Numbered from the stretch's first letter, positions 30,342 to 39,788 are shown. The stretch: 64,000 nt of DNA from JAEUMW01 sp963734295 (GCA_963734295.1 CAVTGS010000035.1:124001-188000), one strand, 5' to 3'. Numbers and translations: made by a program. Notes: generated by a model not told the origin, from the sequence alone.

Positions 30342-31805
30342 ATGCCGAATGGTATCCATGTGCAACAGCCCGACGCGAGGATGGTCTGGCTCGTGTGCGT
30401 CGCGCTCTACGTGTCGTTCGGACCGACCCAGGCGCCGTTCTATACACCGAGCCTGTATGACAATGCGCGATTGCTTCAGTTGTTCTCGCTGTCCGCATTG
30501 GCGTTGATGGCCTTCACTATCCCATCGCTGCGCGAAGGTATCGTGCAGACAATCGCACAGGCGCGCGGATTTGTGCGGTTCGGCCTCCTCTCCACAACGC
30601 TGCTGGCGCTCATGAGCGCGCTCCGCGCATGCTTCGCCGAGCATGGCGTTGCAGGAAATCGCTCGTGCTCGTGTTGCTGGGCCTGCTCGCGCTGTCCACC
30701 GCCTCGCTCGCGGCAGCGAACCGAACGCCGGTCGACCACCTGCTGCTCATGGCTTTCGAAGGTTCTGCGCTAGTGTTCCTGGTGGTGTTCTGGATGGCAC
30801 AGGTAGCGACGCGGGAAATCGGTCAACCGTTCGAGTGGATTCATCCCTTCGTGACATTCGCCAACGTGAGGCACTTCAGCCAGTTTCAGGCGTACACGTT
30901 GCCACTGCTGGTGGTGCCACTGGCCTCCACTACTCTCGCGCTGCGCTGGCGTGTCGTCGCCTATCTCGTGGCAGCGCACTGGTGGGGCCTGCAGTTCGCG
31001 GTCGGGACGCGTGCCGTCTGGTTTGCCGCCGCGTTATCCGCGGCAATACTGCTGCTGGTGCTGCGGCGAGATGCGCTCGGATTCCTGAAGTGGTCAGGTT
31101 TCGCGATCGCGGCGGCGGCATCGTCTATCTCGCGCTCAATGCCTTCGTGCTCGCGGATGCACCCGGTCTTTCGGAGATGGGGCGCCGCGGATTCGATTCC
31201 TCGAACCGCGGCGAGCTCTGGTCGAGCGCGCTCGCGATGGTGCGCGACGCGCCGCTCCTGGGTGTTGGGCCGATGCACTACTCGTTCAGGAATTTCGAGT
31301 GGGCGGCGCACCCCCACAACGCGGTGCTGCAACTCGCAGCCGAGTATGGTCTGCCGGTCGCGACGATCGCGATCGGACTCGTCGCCTATCTCCTGTGGTC
31401 CTGCGTTCGATGGACGAAATCAGCACGGAGTGCAGAGGATCGGGTGGTCAATACCGGGCTCCTCGCGGCCCTGCTCATGGGTCTCCTCGACGCTCTCGTC
31501 AGCGGGAACACGCTCATGCCCGTCTCGCAGATGACCCTCTTCATTCTGATCGGCTGGGTCATCGGCCGGAACGCTCGCTCGAAGCCGTGATGTTACCGCG
31601 CCACGCCCGCGGACTGCGGGACTCGCCGTGTCCCTGATTGCCGCAGCCTGTGCGGTTACCGTGGGGCATGGCGCGCTCTCGTACTATCGATACTGGGAGG
31701 CACGCCAGTTCTTCGTTCCGGCGGGAGCCTTCGCACCCCCGCTACTGGGAAGAGGGACACTGGCCAGCCGTAAAGCCCGCTGGCATCGCCGTGCTCAAGG
31801 ATTAG
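30342..31805 (+). CDS. O-antigen ligase/pilin glycosyltransferase-like (Wzy/PglL), multiply frameshifted
   Basis: A polytopic membrane protein of the O-antigen ligase family, readable only across at least five frame changes (near 30622, 30660, 31110, 31580 and 31735). Pieces in order: MVWLVCVALYVSFGP, LLSTTLLALMSAL, SPSMALQEIA, LLGLLALSTASLAAANR, FVTFANVRHFSQFQ, GVGPMHYSFRNFEWA, the diagnostic HPHNAVLQLAAEYGLPV, GNTLMPVSQMTLFILIGW, a last helix SLIAAACAVTVGHG and the end RYWEEGHWPAV. Total frame change sums to zero, giving about 485 residues. Next to a pilin gene, such ligases often transfer a glycan to the pilin (TfpO/PglL). With so many breaks it may be a true pseudogene. The start is uncertain. 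Confidence 0.7.
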
Positions 31806-31855
31806 AGTCGGTCCGGTGCGATCCCGGATCGCGAATGGCCGGGAGGAACGGGTAG

Positions 31856-33664
31856 TCAGCCCTTCTTCGGTGCCGCCCTTTTCGGTGCCGGTGCTTGCGC
31901 CGGGACCGTGTTGGCGGGAGCCGGCGCAGCCGCGGGTCTCGTGACAGCTTCTTCCCGCGCGAACCCGGGGTTCGTGGCGACGCCGGCGAGCGTCGGTGAG
32001 TTGGGCTGCACCGATCGGACGACCTTCTGCGCGCGCAGATACTTCCCGACCACTTCCCACGCCGGTTCGCCGGTTCCACCCTCGGCACCCGGCGCCCAGC
32101 TCGCGACCTTGTACTTCTTCCCGGCCTCGAGCGGCTGGCCCTTCAGCGTGAGATTGTTGATGCGACGTCCGGCGGCCTCGGTCGGGTCGCAGGCATACTT
32201 GAGGCCGCCCACTCGCACCATGTCGCCGCCTTGCTGGTAATACGGATCGGGGTTGAAGACATTGTCGCAGGCGTCTTCCAGGATCGACTTGATCTGTTCG
32301 CCGGTCAGCTCGTTCAGCGTGGTCTGAGGATAGGTGATGGCAGTCTGGTTCATCAGGTCTTCCATGTGGATCGGGTCGCCGGGCAGCAGCGTCGTGCCCC
32401 AGCGGAACCCGGGTGAGAGGGCGATTTCCGCGCCCTTCACCTCCATCAACGCGTCCAGAATCACCTGGTCGAACGGACCGTTGAAGTTGTCGCGGCGATA
32501 GAGGAGACCCTCGGTGGTCGCGAGCCGCTCCCGCAACTGCTTTTCGAAGGGGGCTCGGACCTTCCTGATGTGTGCGTCCATCTCCCGGTCCGGTTCGAGC
32601 AGGTTGGAGAACACCGGCGCCAGGCGGTACTGGTAGCCCGTGATGCGCCCGCCGTCGACCTGAAGGTCGAGGATGCCGAGGAACTTGCCGTTCGAGCCGG
32701 CGTTGGTGACGAGGGTGTATCCGAGGTCGTTCTTGACCAGCAACGGCTGCGGCACGGCGTCGTGCGTGTGGCCGCCCAGAATGACGTTGATCCCGCCCAC
32801 CCGCCGCGCGAGCTTGAGGTCGATGTCCATGCCGTTGTGCGAGAGCAGCACCACGAGCTTCGCCCCTCTCTTCCGAGCGTCCGCGATCCACTTCTTCAGA
32901 TTCTCTTCCTGGATGCCGAAGGTCCAGTCGGGCGTGAAATGGCGTGGATGGGAGACGGGCGTGTAGGGAAAAGCCTGTCCGATGATCGCGATCGGAACAC
33001 CACTCACGCTCTTGATCGTGTAGGGCTGAAAAACCGGTTCGCCGTCGCCCGCGGTCACGTTCTGGGCAACGAAGTCGATCCTGCCCTTCAGGTCGGCGTT
33101 CACGATCTGCTTCACCCGTTCGGCGCCGTAGGTGAACTCCCAGTGCCCCGTCATCGCGCTCACGCCCAGCAGCTTGGATGCGTCGACCATGTCCTGACCC
33201 TTGGTCCAGAGGGCGGTCGCGGAACCCTGCCAGGTGTCCCCTCCGTCCAGGAGCAGCGAGTTCGGCCGCTGCTCCCTGATCTTCCTCACCAGCGTGGCGA
33301 GGTGCGCATAACCGCCCATGGCGCCGTAGGTCCTGGCCGCGCGCGCATAGTCGAGGTAGGTATCGGCATGCGCGACCCGGCTGTCCTTGCTGATGAGGTA
33401 GTAGCGGAGAAAGGCGTCGCCGACCAGATGAGGTGGCTTGCCCAGACCTTCGCCGACGCCGATGTTGGTTTCCGGCTCCCGATAGTAGGTGGGAAGCAGC
33501 TGGGCGTGCGTGTCGGTCAAGTGCAGGAGGGTGACGTTGCTGCCGAAATCGTGCAGATCGTAAAAGCCGCTGATGCTCGCGGCTTCGGCGTATCTCGAGA
33601 GCGGGAATCCCGATGCCGCCGCGATGGCGAGCGCCTGCAGGAATTCACGGCGGGTCATGTGCAT
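31856..33664 (-). CDS. soxB: SoxB, thiosulfohydrolase
   Basis: A 602-residue di-manganese enzyme of the Sox system, which releases sulfate from SoxYZ-bound thiosulfate in the periplasm. The N-terminus MTRREFLQALAIAAASG is a Tat signal. Metal and active-site motifs are present: LTDTHAQLLP, LLDGGDTWQGS, TGHWEFTYG, LLSHNGMD and GGHTHDAVP, followed by the 5'-nucleotidase C-terminal domain. The last 30 residues form an unusual Ala/Pro/Lys-rich tail absent from typical SoxB. The start follows GGAG. It lies downstream of soxY and soxZ on the same strand; soxX, soxA, soxC and soxD are not in the window. Confidence 0.95.
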   Translation of the reverse strand: MHMTRREFLQALAIAAASGFPLSRYAEAASISGFYDLHDFGSNVTLLHLTDTHAQLLPTYYREPETNIGVGEGLGKPPHLVGDAFLRYYLISKDSRVAHADTYLDYARAARTYGAMGGYAHLATLVRKIREQRPNSLLLDGGDTWQGSATALWTKGQDMVDASKLLGVSAMTGHWEFTYGAERVKQIVNADLKGRIDFVAQNVTAGDGEPVFQPYTIKSVSGVPIAIIGQAFPYTPVSHPRHFTPDWTFGIQEENLKKWIADARKRGAKLVVLLSHNGMDIDLKLARRVGGINVILGGHTHDAVPQPLLVKNDLGYTLVTNAGSNGKFLGILDLQVDGGRITGYQYRLAPVFSNLLEPDREMDAHIRKVRAPFEKQLRERLATTEGLLYRRDNFNGPFDQVILDALMEVKGAEIALSPGFRWGTTLLPGDPIHMEDLMNQTAITYPQTTLNELTGEQIKSILEDACDNVFNPDPYYQQGGDMVRVGGLKYACDPTEAAGRRINNLTLKGQPLEAGKKYKVASWAPGAEGGTGEPAWEVVGKYLRAQKVVRSVQPNSPTLAGVATNPGFAREEAVTRPAAAPAPANTVPAQAPAPKRAAPKKG

Positions 33665-33881
33665 GTTTCTGATCTCCGTTTGCGTATTGCCCCGGTGGCG
33701 GCGACGGCCCCGGTCAGAATGGGTTGTCAGGCGGGATGAGAGGAGGGTGTCCTGGCTCGAGCCGGGTCGAATGATACCAGCCGGAGCGGATTGCGATGGA
33801 CCAGCACCGGGCGGCGCGCCCGCATGGCCGGGTCACGCCTGCGCAAACCTCGTGCCGAACCGGAAGCGTGCGCGGATGAAG

Positions 33882-34205
33882 TCACCCGGCCGCGGCCACC
33901 GTGGTCTCGATGGAACCCTCCTCGCCACGGTTGTCGGACCAGCGTACGGCGATCCGGTCGCCTGCCTTCGCGCCCCTGATCCTGAATCCGAAAAAAGGGT
34001 TGCGGGAGATGGCCTGGCTCCACTGCGCCTCCATCACGGGTGTGCCGTTCAGGGTCGCCGTGACGAGTCGAATGAAGTGGAGCGGAATGGTCTCGCCGGT
34101 ATTCGGATCCTTGCGCTGACCGGTCTCCATCGGATGATTGATCAGCACCTTGACCTCGGCGACATCGCCCTGCAGCGTGGCGCGGATCTTCATGGGTTCG
34201 GCCAT
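33882..34205 (-). CDS. soxZ: SoxZ, sulfur covalently-binding complex subunit
   Basis: A 107-residue protein matching SoxZ throughout (MKIRATLQGDVAEVKVLINH, METGQRKDPNTGE, IPLHFIRLVTATLNG, NPFFGFRIRGAKAGD). It forms the heterodimer with SoxY that carries the sulfur intermediate. It has no signal peptide, as usual, and is exported with SoxY. It lies 25 bp after soxY. The 217 bp between soxZ and soxB contain no recognisable gene. Confidence 0.95.
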   Translation of the reverse strand: MAEPMKIRATLQGDVAEVKVLINHPMETGQRKDPNTGETIPLHFIRLVTATLNGTPVMEAQWSQAISRNPFFGFRIRGAKAGDRIAVRWSDNRGEEGSIETTVAAAG

Positions 34206-34230
34206 TTATCGGAGCTTCCTCGTCGCTCGC

Positions 34231-34680
34231 TCAAGCGCCGCAGCCACCGATGGTCACCTTCACCTCGCGCGTCGCGCTGTAGACCTTGTCCCCGGCCTTG
34301 ACGATCACCCTCACGAGCGACGTCTGACCGAGCTTGACGCGCGTCGAGACGAAGCCTTCGGCGCCGTCACGCAGATCGAAGGTACCGATCAGCGGGAACG
34401 GGTTCTTCTCCGCCAGGATCGCGATGAAGCGGGTGTTCGGGATCCGGCTCACGACCTCGATCGGGACGATCGCGCCGTTCTCCGCGATCTCGGGTGCCTT
34501 GACGAGAATGTCGGGACTGTCGACCGAAGTCGTCGCGCCGATCGATTCGAGCGCATCGGCGAGCGCTTTCGAATCGAACCCGGACTGGTTCCAGGCGCCC
34601 GCGAGGGCCCTGAGTGGGGGCAGCAGACCGGCAGCAAGCGCCGCCGCCGCGCGCAGCACGGTCCGCCTCACGAGGTTCAC
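34231..34680 (-). CDS. soxY: SoxY, sulfur carrier protein
   Basis: A 149-residue SoxY with a twin-arginine signal (RRTVLRAAAALAAGLLPPL) and the C-terminal KVTIGGCGA swinging arm, whose Cys carries the sulfane/sulfonate intermediates. The GTG at 34680 is used because no ATG is near; a second in-frame GTG lies at 34671. It lies directly upstream of soxZ in the same transcript. moaC is upstream after 134 bp and may have a separate promoter. Confidence 0.93.
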   Translation of the reverse strand: MNLVRRTVLRAAAALAAGLLPPLRALAGAWNQSGFDSKALADALESIGATTSVDSPDILVKAPEIAENGAIVPIEVVSRIPNTRFIAILAEKNPFPLIGTFDLRDGAEGFVSTRVKLGQTSLVRVIVKAGDKVYSATREVKVTIGGCGA

Positions 34681-34814
34681 CGCTGGAGCCTGCTCGCGGC
34701 AGCGCGACGGCGACGCGCGGGAACCCACCCGCGTGGCCGAGCGTCTAGATAGCAGGAGCTGCGAAGAACGGCACACATCACGGGTACCGCGGCGCGAATC
34801 GAAATCGACGCCTG

Positions 34815-35300
34815 TTAGATCGGTTCGCGCGTCCAGGTTCCCGACTTGCCGCCGCGCTTTTCCCGCAGGCCGATATCGTAGAGCCGCATGGCGCGGTCCA
34901 TCGCCTTGCACATGTCGTAGATCGTGAGTAACCCCACCGTCACCGCCGTAAGCGCTTCCATCTCGACCCCGGTGCGTCCGAACGTCTCTACCGTGGCGCG
35001 GCACTCGACCGCCTGTTCGGCCTCGAGGATGTCGAGCTCGACCGCAACCTTTGTGATGGCGAGCGGATGGCACAGGGGAATCAAGTCGGACGTTCGTTTC
35101 GCGGCCTGGATGGCGGCGATGCGGGCGACGCCCAGCACGTCGCCTTTCTTCGCGCTGCCTGCGACGATGCGCTCGAGCGTTGCCGGTTCCATGCGGATGC
35201 GTCCGCTCGCCGTGGCGAGGCGCCGGGTCTCCGCCTTGCCCCCCACGTCCACCATGCGTGCCTGCCCGCGCGCATCGAAGTGGGTGAGGTCGGCAGTCAT
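34815..35300 (-). CDS. moaC: MoaC, cyclic pyranopterin monophosphate synthase
   Basis: A 161-residue MoaC, the standard length. It makes cyclic pyranopterin monophosphate in molybdenum cofactor synthesis. Conserved segments are MVDVGGKAETRRLATASG, KKGDVLGVARIAAIQAAKRT, DLIPLCHPLAITKV, GRTGVEMEALTAV and TIYDMCKAMD, including the active-site CHP and Lys/Asp region. It is divergent from the M48 protease gene with 83 bp between. Cofactor demand is consistent with the Mo/W formate dehydrogenase in this window. Confidence 0.96.
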   Translation of the reverse strand: MTADLTHFDARGQARMVDVGGKAETRRLATASGRIRMEPATLERIVAGSAKKGDVLGVARIAAIQAAKRTSDLIPLCHPLAITKVAVELDILEAEQAVECRATVETFGRTGVEMEALTAVTVGLLTIYDMCKAMDRAMRLYDIGLREKRGGKSGTWTREPI

Positions 35301-35383
35301 GGGCGTCGCATTGCCGTCGCTGTACAGGCCCGCTGCAGCGGGCGCTTTGGTTCGGATTTCCGATTCCTCGGTATCATAGCACC

Positions 35384-36808
35384 ATGCGGATTCTGGCCTT
35401 CCTGCTCGCCGTTGCGCTTACCCTGCGGGTCGCCGTCGCCGACGAGTTGCCCGATCTGGGAGACGTCGCCCAAGCCTCCTTCACGCCGCAGCAGGAGCGC
35501 GAGCTCGGCGAGAGCATCATGCGCCAGATCCGGCAGGACAGGGCCTACGTCGACGACCCCGAGCTCATCGATTTCCTGAACGATCTCGGCTACCGGCTGG
35601 TGTCGCAGAGCCCCGAGTATCGGCAGGAGTTCGAGTTCTTCGTGATACTGGACCCGTCCGTGAACGCGTTTGCCCTTCCGGGCGGCTTCATCGGTGTCCA
35701 CACCGGGCTCTTTCTCACCGCGCAGAGCGAATCCGAATTTGCGAGCGTGCTCTCCCACGAAATCGCGCACGTCACGCAGCGCCACATCGCACGCATGATC
35801 GCCGGACAGAAGCAAAACACGATCATGTCGATCGCGGCGCTCGCGGTGGCGGTGCTCGCCGCGCGCGGCAGCCCGCAGCTTTCGCAGGCTGCGATCATGG
35901 GCGCGGGCGCTGGCGCGATCCAGTCGCAGCTCAACTACACGCGCGAGCACGAGCGCGAAGCCGATCGCATCGGCTATCAGATCCTCGACCGCTCCGGCTT
36001 CGACGTGAACGCCATGCCGCTTTTCTTCGAGCGCCTGCAGCGCGCGACCCGCACGTACGAAAGCGCTGCGCCCTCCTACCTACGCACCCATCCGCTCACG
36101 ACGGAGCGCATCGCGGACATGCGCAACCGCTCCGAAGGCGCGCCGTACCGGCTCGTCGCCGACAGCATCGACTTCCAGCTCCTGCGGGCGAAGATACGCG
36201 CAACCACGGACACGCCCAAGGAAGCGCTCGCGTTTTTCCGGGAAAGCGTCGGCGAGCAGAAATTCTCGAATGAAGCCGCCGCGCGTTACGGGCTCGCCAC
36301 CGCGCTCATGCGCGCGCAGCAATACCCCGAGGCGAAGGACGAAGTGCGCAAGCTTCGCGCGATGCTGCCTTCGAACCCCATCGTGGAGACGCTGGCCGGT
36401 CGGGTGCTGGTCGCATCGGGTGACCTGCCCGGCGCTCTCATCTTCTATCGCAGCGCGCTGCGTGCGCACCCCCGTTATCGGGCCCTTGCGCTCGATTACG
36501 CAGCGACGCTGCTGCAAGACCGGCAGGCGGCCGAGGCACTCGGTTTTCTGAACGATCAGCTGCAGATCTACCCCAACGATGCGCACCTCTACCAGTTGCA
36601 GGCGCGCGCCTACTCCGCCCTCGGCAAGCGGCTGCAGCAACACCGTGCCCAGTCCGAATCGTACGTCCTGCAGGGCAACGTGGCGGCGGCGATCGATCAG
36701 CTCCAGCTCGGGCTGAAGTCGGGCGACGGCGATTTCTATCAGCTCTCCAGCGCCGAGGCGCGGCTGCGCGAACTGCGAGCGATCGAGATCGAAGCGAAGC
36801 CCAAGTAA
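35384..36808 (+). CDS. Periplasmic M48 metalloprotease with TPR tail (BepA/YfgC type)
   Basis: A 474-residue exported protein. Signal peptide residues 1-19 (ILAFLLAVALTLRVAVADE), then an M48 peptidase domain with LSHEIAHVTQRH, the HExxH zinc motif near residue 125, and EREADRIGYQIL supplying the third ligand. Residues about 285-470 are TPR-like helical repeats. The layout matches BepA, which maintains outer-membrane protein assembly (Bam/LptD). Homologues also degrade misfolded proteins. The gene stands alone, divergent from moaC. Confidence 0.88.
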   Translation: MRILAFLLAVALTLRVAVADELPDLGDVAQASFTPQQERELGESIMRQIRQDRAYVDDPELIDFLNDLGYRLVSQSPEYRQEFEFFVILDPSVNAFALPGGFIGVHTGLFLTAQSESEFASVLSHEIAHVTQRHIARMIAGQKQNTIMSIAALAVAVLAARGSPQLSQAAIMGAGAGAIQSQLNYTREHEREADRIGYQILDRSGFDVNAMPLFFERLQRATRTYESAAPSYLRTHPLTTERIADMRNRSEGAPYRLVADSIDFQLLRAKIRATTDTPKEALAFFRESVGEQKFSNEAAARYGLATALMRAQQYPEAKDEVRKLRAMLPSNPIVETLAGRVLVASGDLPGALIFYRSALRAHPRYRALALDYAATLLQDRQAAEALGFLNDQLQIYPNDAHLYQLQARAYSALGKRLQQHRAQSESYVLQGNVAAAIDQLQLGLKSGDGDFYQLSSAEARLRELRAIEIEAKPK

Positions 36809-36934
36809 GCAGGCGGTCTGGCCCCGCGCTTTCGTTGCCGCGGCACGGGGGATGACAGAACCCGGCAGGGCGATTGCTTTACCCCGGGCGCGCCCCGGCG
36901 GTTCCGCCGTCCCCTCCACCCCACGGCCGTGCCC

Positions 36935-38230
36935 ATGAATCAGATCGGCAAGTACGAGATCATCCGCCAGATCGGCAAGGGTGCGACGAGCGCCGTCTTT
37001 CTGGCTCGCGACCCGTTTTCCGACCGCCAGGTCGCCGTGAAGGTGGTCTATCCGGAAGTGCTGGGCGACAAGGAGTACGGTCGGCGTTACCGCAAGCTGT
37101 TCGTGACCGAGGCGTCGCTGGCGGGAATGCTGTCCCATCCTCACATCGTCGCCATTTACGACGCCGCGGTGGAGGGCGACTTCAGCTACATCGTCATGGA
37201 GTACGTCGCCGGCGGGACGCTCGATCGCCACACCTCCGTCGACCGCCTGCTGCCGATGAACAAGGTGCTCGAGATCGCGTTCAAGTGCTGCAAGTCGCTC
37301 GACTACGCGTATCGGAACGGCGTCATCCATCGCGACATCAAGCCCGCGAACATCCTGCTCACGGAAACGGGCGACATCAAGATCTCCGACTTCGGCGCCG
37401 CGCTCGTGAATTCGGCCGAGTCGACCCAGGTGAGCGGCGTAGGTTCGCCCGCCTACATGTCGCCGCAGCAGTTGAAGGAGCAGCCCCTCACCCATCAGAC
37501 CGACATCTTCGCGCTCGGGGTGGTGCTCTATCAGCTCTTCACGGGACATCTGCCGTTCAAGGGCGCGAACAAGTACGCGATGATCTACCAGATCATCCAC
37601 GCCGATCCTCCGCCGCCGAGCACACACCGTCCGGAGATCCCGCGCCGGCTGGACGAGATTGTTCTGAAGGCGCTCGCGAAGGATCTCGAGGCGCGCTACC
37701 AGACGTGGGACGAATTCGCGCGCGACTTGGCCGACGCCTTCGGCGAGCTGCGACGGGTCGAGGCGCCGATCCCCGACACGGAGAAGTTCTACACCCTGCG
37801 GCGGCTCAAGTTCTTCAAGACCTTCACCGACGTGGAGCTGTGGGAGGTGGTGCGGATCGGGACCTGGGCCCGGCGCCCCGCAGGCACCGAACTGATTCGG
37901 GAAGGCGAAGGCGGCACCACCTTCTATGTCGTCGCCGCCGGGGAAGTGACCGTCACCAAGAACAGGGCACTGCTCGCGACCCTCGGCGCGGGCGACTCGT
38001 TCGGCGAGATGGGCCACCTCGCGAAGCACGAGTTCAGGCGCAGCGCGAGCGTGACGGCGGCGACCGACGTCACCGTGCTGGAGGTGGGCGCGTCGTCGCT
38101 CGCCGGCGCGAGCGAGGGCTGCCGCGTGCGTTTCAATCAGGTGTTTCTGGAGACGCTGGTCGAAAGGCTCTCCACCGCGAACGATCGCGTCGCCGAGTCG
38201 CTGGCCGACCGGGACGTGCTGCTGCTCTGA
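36935..38230 (+). CDS. Ser/Thr protein kinase with C-terminal cyclic-nucleotide-binding domain
   Basis: A protein of about 431 residues. Residues 7-270 are a complete eukaryote-like kinase: glycine loop GKGATSAVF, Lys36 in VAVKVV, HRDIKPANIL with the catalytic Asp at 134, DFG at 152-154 and an activation segment GVGSPAYMSPQQ. Residues about 285-400 form a Crp-type cNMP-binding domain (GTELIREGEGGTTFYVVAAG, GDSFGEMGHLAK). No transmembrane helix is seen, so it is cytoplasmic and may be switched by a cyclic nucleotide, like protein kinases A/G but with domains in reverse order. ATG 36935 is used; a GTG lies two codons earlier. PP2C, FHA and a class II phosphodiesterase at 22-25 kb are plausible partners. 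Confidence 0.9.
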   Translation: MNQIGKYEIIRQIGKGATSAVFLARDPFSDRQVAVKVVYPEVLGDKEYGRRYRKLFVTEASLAGMLSHPHIVAIYDAAVEGDFSYIVMEYVAGGTLDRHTSVDRLLPMNKVLEIAFKCCKSLDYAYRNGVIHRDIKPANILLTETGDIKISDFGAALVNSAESTQVSGVGSPAYMSPQQLKEQPLTHQTDIFALGVVLYQLFTGHLPFKGANKYAMIYQIIHADPPPPSTHRPEIPRRLDEIVLKALAKDLEARYQTWDEFARDLADAFGELRRVEAPIPDTEKFYTLRRLKFFKTFTDVELWEVVRIGTWARRPAGTELIREGEGGTTFYVVAAGEVTVTKNRALLATLGAGDSFGEMGHLAKHEFRRSASVTAATDVTVLEVGASSLAGASEGCRVRFNQVFLETLVERLSTANDRVAESLADRDVLLL

Positions 38231-38326
38231 CGCTCCGCTGGCGAGGGTTTCCGTGTCGGCGGCGGCCTCGCCGGCGCCTATAATCTCGATCGCCGCTGCC
38301 GCTTCGCGGTTACCACGGAGTCCCGA

Positions 38327-38554
38327 ATGAATCACGACAAGGAACTCGACGCCCGCGGGCTCAACTGCCCGCTGCCGATTCTTCGCTGCAAGAAGGCGCT
38401 CACCGACATGTCGCCGGGGCAGGTCCTCAAGATCCTTGCCACGGACCCCGGTTCGGTGAAGGATTTCCAGGCATTCTCCAAGCAGACCGGAAACGAGCTG
38501 CTGTCGTCCGCGGAAGAGCGCGGCGAGTTCCGGTTCTACATGAAGAAGAAATAG
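38327..38554 (+). CDS. tusA: TusA/SirA-family sulfur carrier protein
   Basis: A 75-residue TusA-like protein with the motif LDARGLNCPLPILRCKKAL, whose Cys in CPxP carries persulfide sulfur. These proteins relay sulfur for tRNA thiolation, Moco maturation or, in sulfur oxidisers, dissimilatory sulfur transfer. A sox locus and formate dehydrogenase occur in the same window, so more than one role fits. It is 25 bp upstream of the GST gene and 96 bp after the kinase. Confidence 0.9.
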   Translation: MNHDKELDARGLNCPLPILRCKKALTDMSPGQVLKILATDPGSVKDFQAFSKQTGNELLSSAEERGEFRFYMKKK

Positions 38555-38579
38555 GGTGGTACGGCGCGGGGAGACCGCA

Positions 38580-39296
38580 ATGATCACCCTCTTTCAGTTC
38601 GACCCCGCGTTCGGCTTGCCGAATGCGAGCGCGTTCTGCATGAAGGTCGAGACCTACCTGCGAATGGTGCACCTCGACTACCGGATAGCCGCACGCGCCA
38701 ACATCATGAAGGCGCCCAAGGGCAAGATGCCCTGGATCGAGGACGACGGGCACGTGGTCGCCGATTCGGGATTCATCATCGACTACCTCAAGGACCGCTA
38801 CGGCGATCCGCTCGACGCCCATCTCACGCTCGAAGAGCGCGCGGTGGCTCTGGCGTTCCGGCGATTGCTCGAGGAGAACCTGTACTGGGCGCTGCTCTAC
38901 ACCCGATGGTTCACCCCCGAAGGCTGGGCGCTCACCCGCGGCGCGTTCTTCGGCGGCCTGCCGCCGGTGCTGCGCGACGTCGTCCCCCTGGTCGCACGGC
39001 GTGGCATGCGTAAGGAGATCTGGGGGCACGGCATGGGACGCCACACTCCGGACGAGATCTACGCGATCGGCAAGGCAGACATCACGGCCTTGGCGGATTT
39101 TCTCGCCGATAAACCTTACTTCTTGGGCGAGCAGCCGACCTCGCTGGATGCAAGCGCATACGCCTTTCTCGCGAATCTGCTCTGGGTGCCGCTCGAGACG
39201 GCGCTGAAGGCGCACGCGCAGACGTATCCGCAGCTCGATGCTTACTGCCAGCGAATGAAGACGCGCTACTACCCCGAAGGAGCGGTGAATCGGTGA
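38580..39296 (+). CDS. Glutathione S-transferase family protein (metaxin/FAXC-like)
   Basis: A 238-residue GST-fold protein: thioredoxin-like N-terminus (ITLFQFDPAFGLPNASAFCM, KAPKGKMPWIEDDGHVVADS) and helical C-terminus (DKPYFLGEQPTSLDASAYAF). The arrangement resembles the metaxin/failed-axon-connection type of GST rather than classical detoxifying enzymes. ATG 38580 follows GGGGAGA. It ends in a GTGA overlap with hslR. The substrate is unknown. Confidence 0.8.
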   Translation: MITLFQFDPAFGLPNASAFCMKVETYLRMVHLDYRIAARANIMKAPKGKMPWIEDDGHVVADSGFIIDYLKDRYGDPLDAHLTLEERAVALAFRRLLEENLYWALLYTRWFTPEGWALTRGAFFGGLPPVLRDVVPLVARRGMRKEIWGHGMGRHTPDEIYAIGKADITALADFLADKPYFLGEQPTSLDASAYAFLANLLWVPLETALKAHAQTYPQLDAYCQRMKTRYYPEGAVNR

Positions 39297-39689
39297 CGCC
39301 GGACCTGCCGACTGCGGTCCGGCTCGACCGCTGGCTCTGGGCCGCCCGCTTCTTCAAGACCCGCGCCTTGGCCCAGCAGGCGGTCGAGGGCGGGCACGTC
39401 AGGCTGAACGGGGAGCGCGTCAAGCCGGCTCGGGCGCTCAAGGCGGGCGATCGCCTCGAGATCCGCATCGGCGCCTACCAGTGGCACATCACGGTGCGAG
39501 GCCCTGTCGGTTCGTCGCGGTCCCGCGTCCACGGCGCGTCTGCTCTACGAGGAGTCGGAGGAGAGCCGTCTCGCACGCCAGGCGAAGGTGGCAGAGCATC
39601 GGACCGAGATCAACCCCTTGGCCGCCCTGCAGGGTCGCCCAACCAAGCGCGACCGCCGCCAGCTCGACCGATTGACCGACGGCGACTGA
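39293..39689 (+). CDS. hslR: Hsp15-like S4-domain RNA-binding protein, +1 frameshift
   Basis: Corrected for one extra base near 39497-39503 this is 131 residues, the Hsp15 length. The S4 RNA-binding domain is at residues 8-60 (VRLDRWLWAARFFKTRALAQ, GHVRLNGERVKPAR). The basic tail (RLLYEESEESRLARQAKVAE and following) continues in the next frame to TGA 39687-39689. Hsp15 recycles stalled 50S subunits carrying tRNA. GTG 39293 overlaps the GST stop. It is the last core gene before the accessory island. Confidence 0.85.
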
Positions 39690-39788
39690 GCAGGCGACGC
39701 AATTCTCGCCCGCTTTGGCGAGATCAACCCGGGAAAGCAGACGAGGATTTGACCGGTCCCGTCATGATCGAAGCCGCGCAAGATGTCG

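Noticed and set aside
31628..31855. Separate small membrane protein after the ligase
   Set aside because: Its hydrophobic start and the sequence after it read on as the last helix and C-terminus of the ligase once single extra bases are removed.
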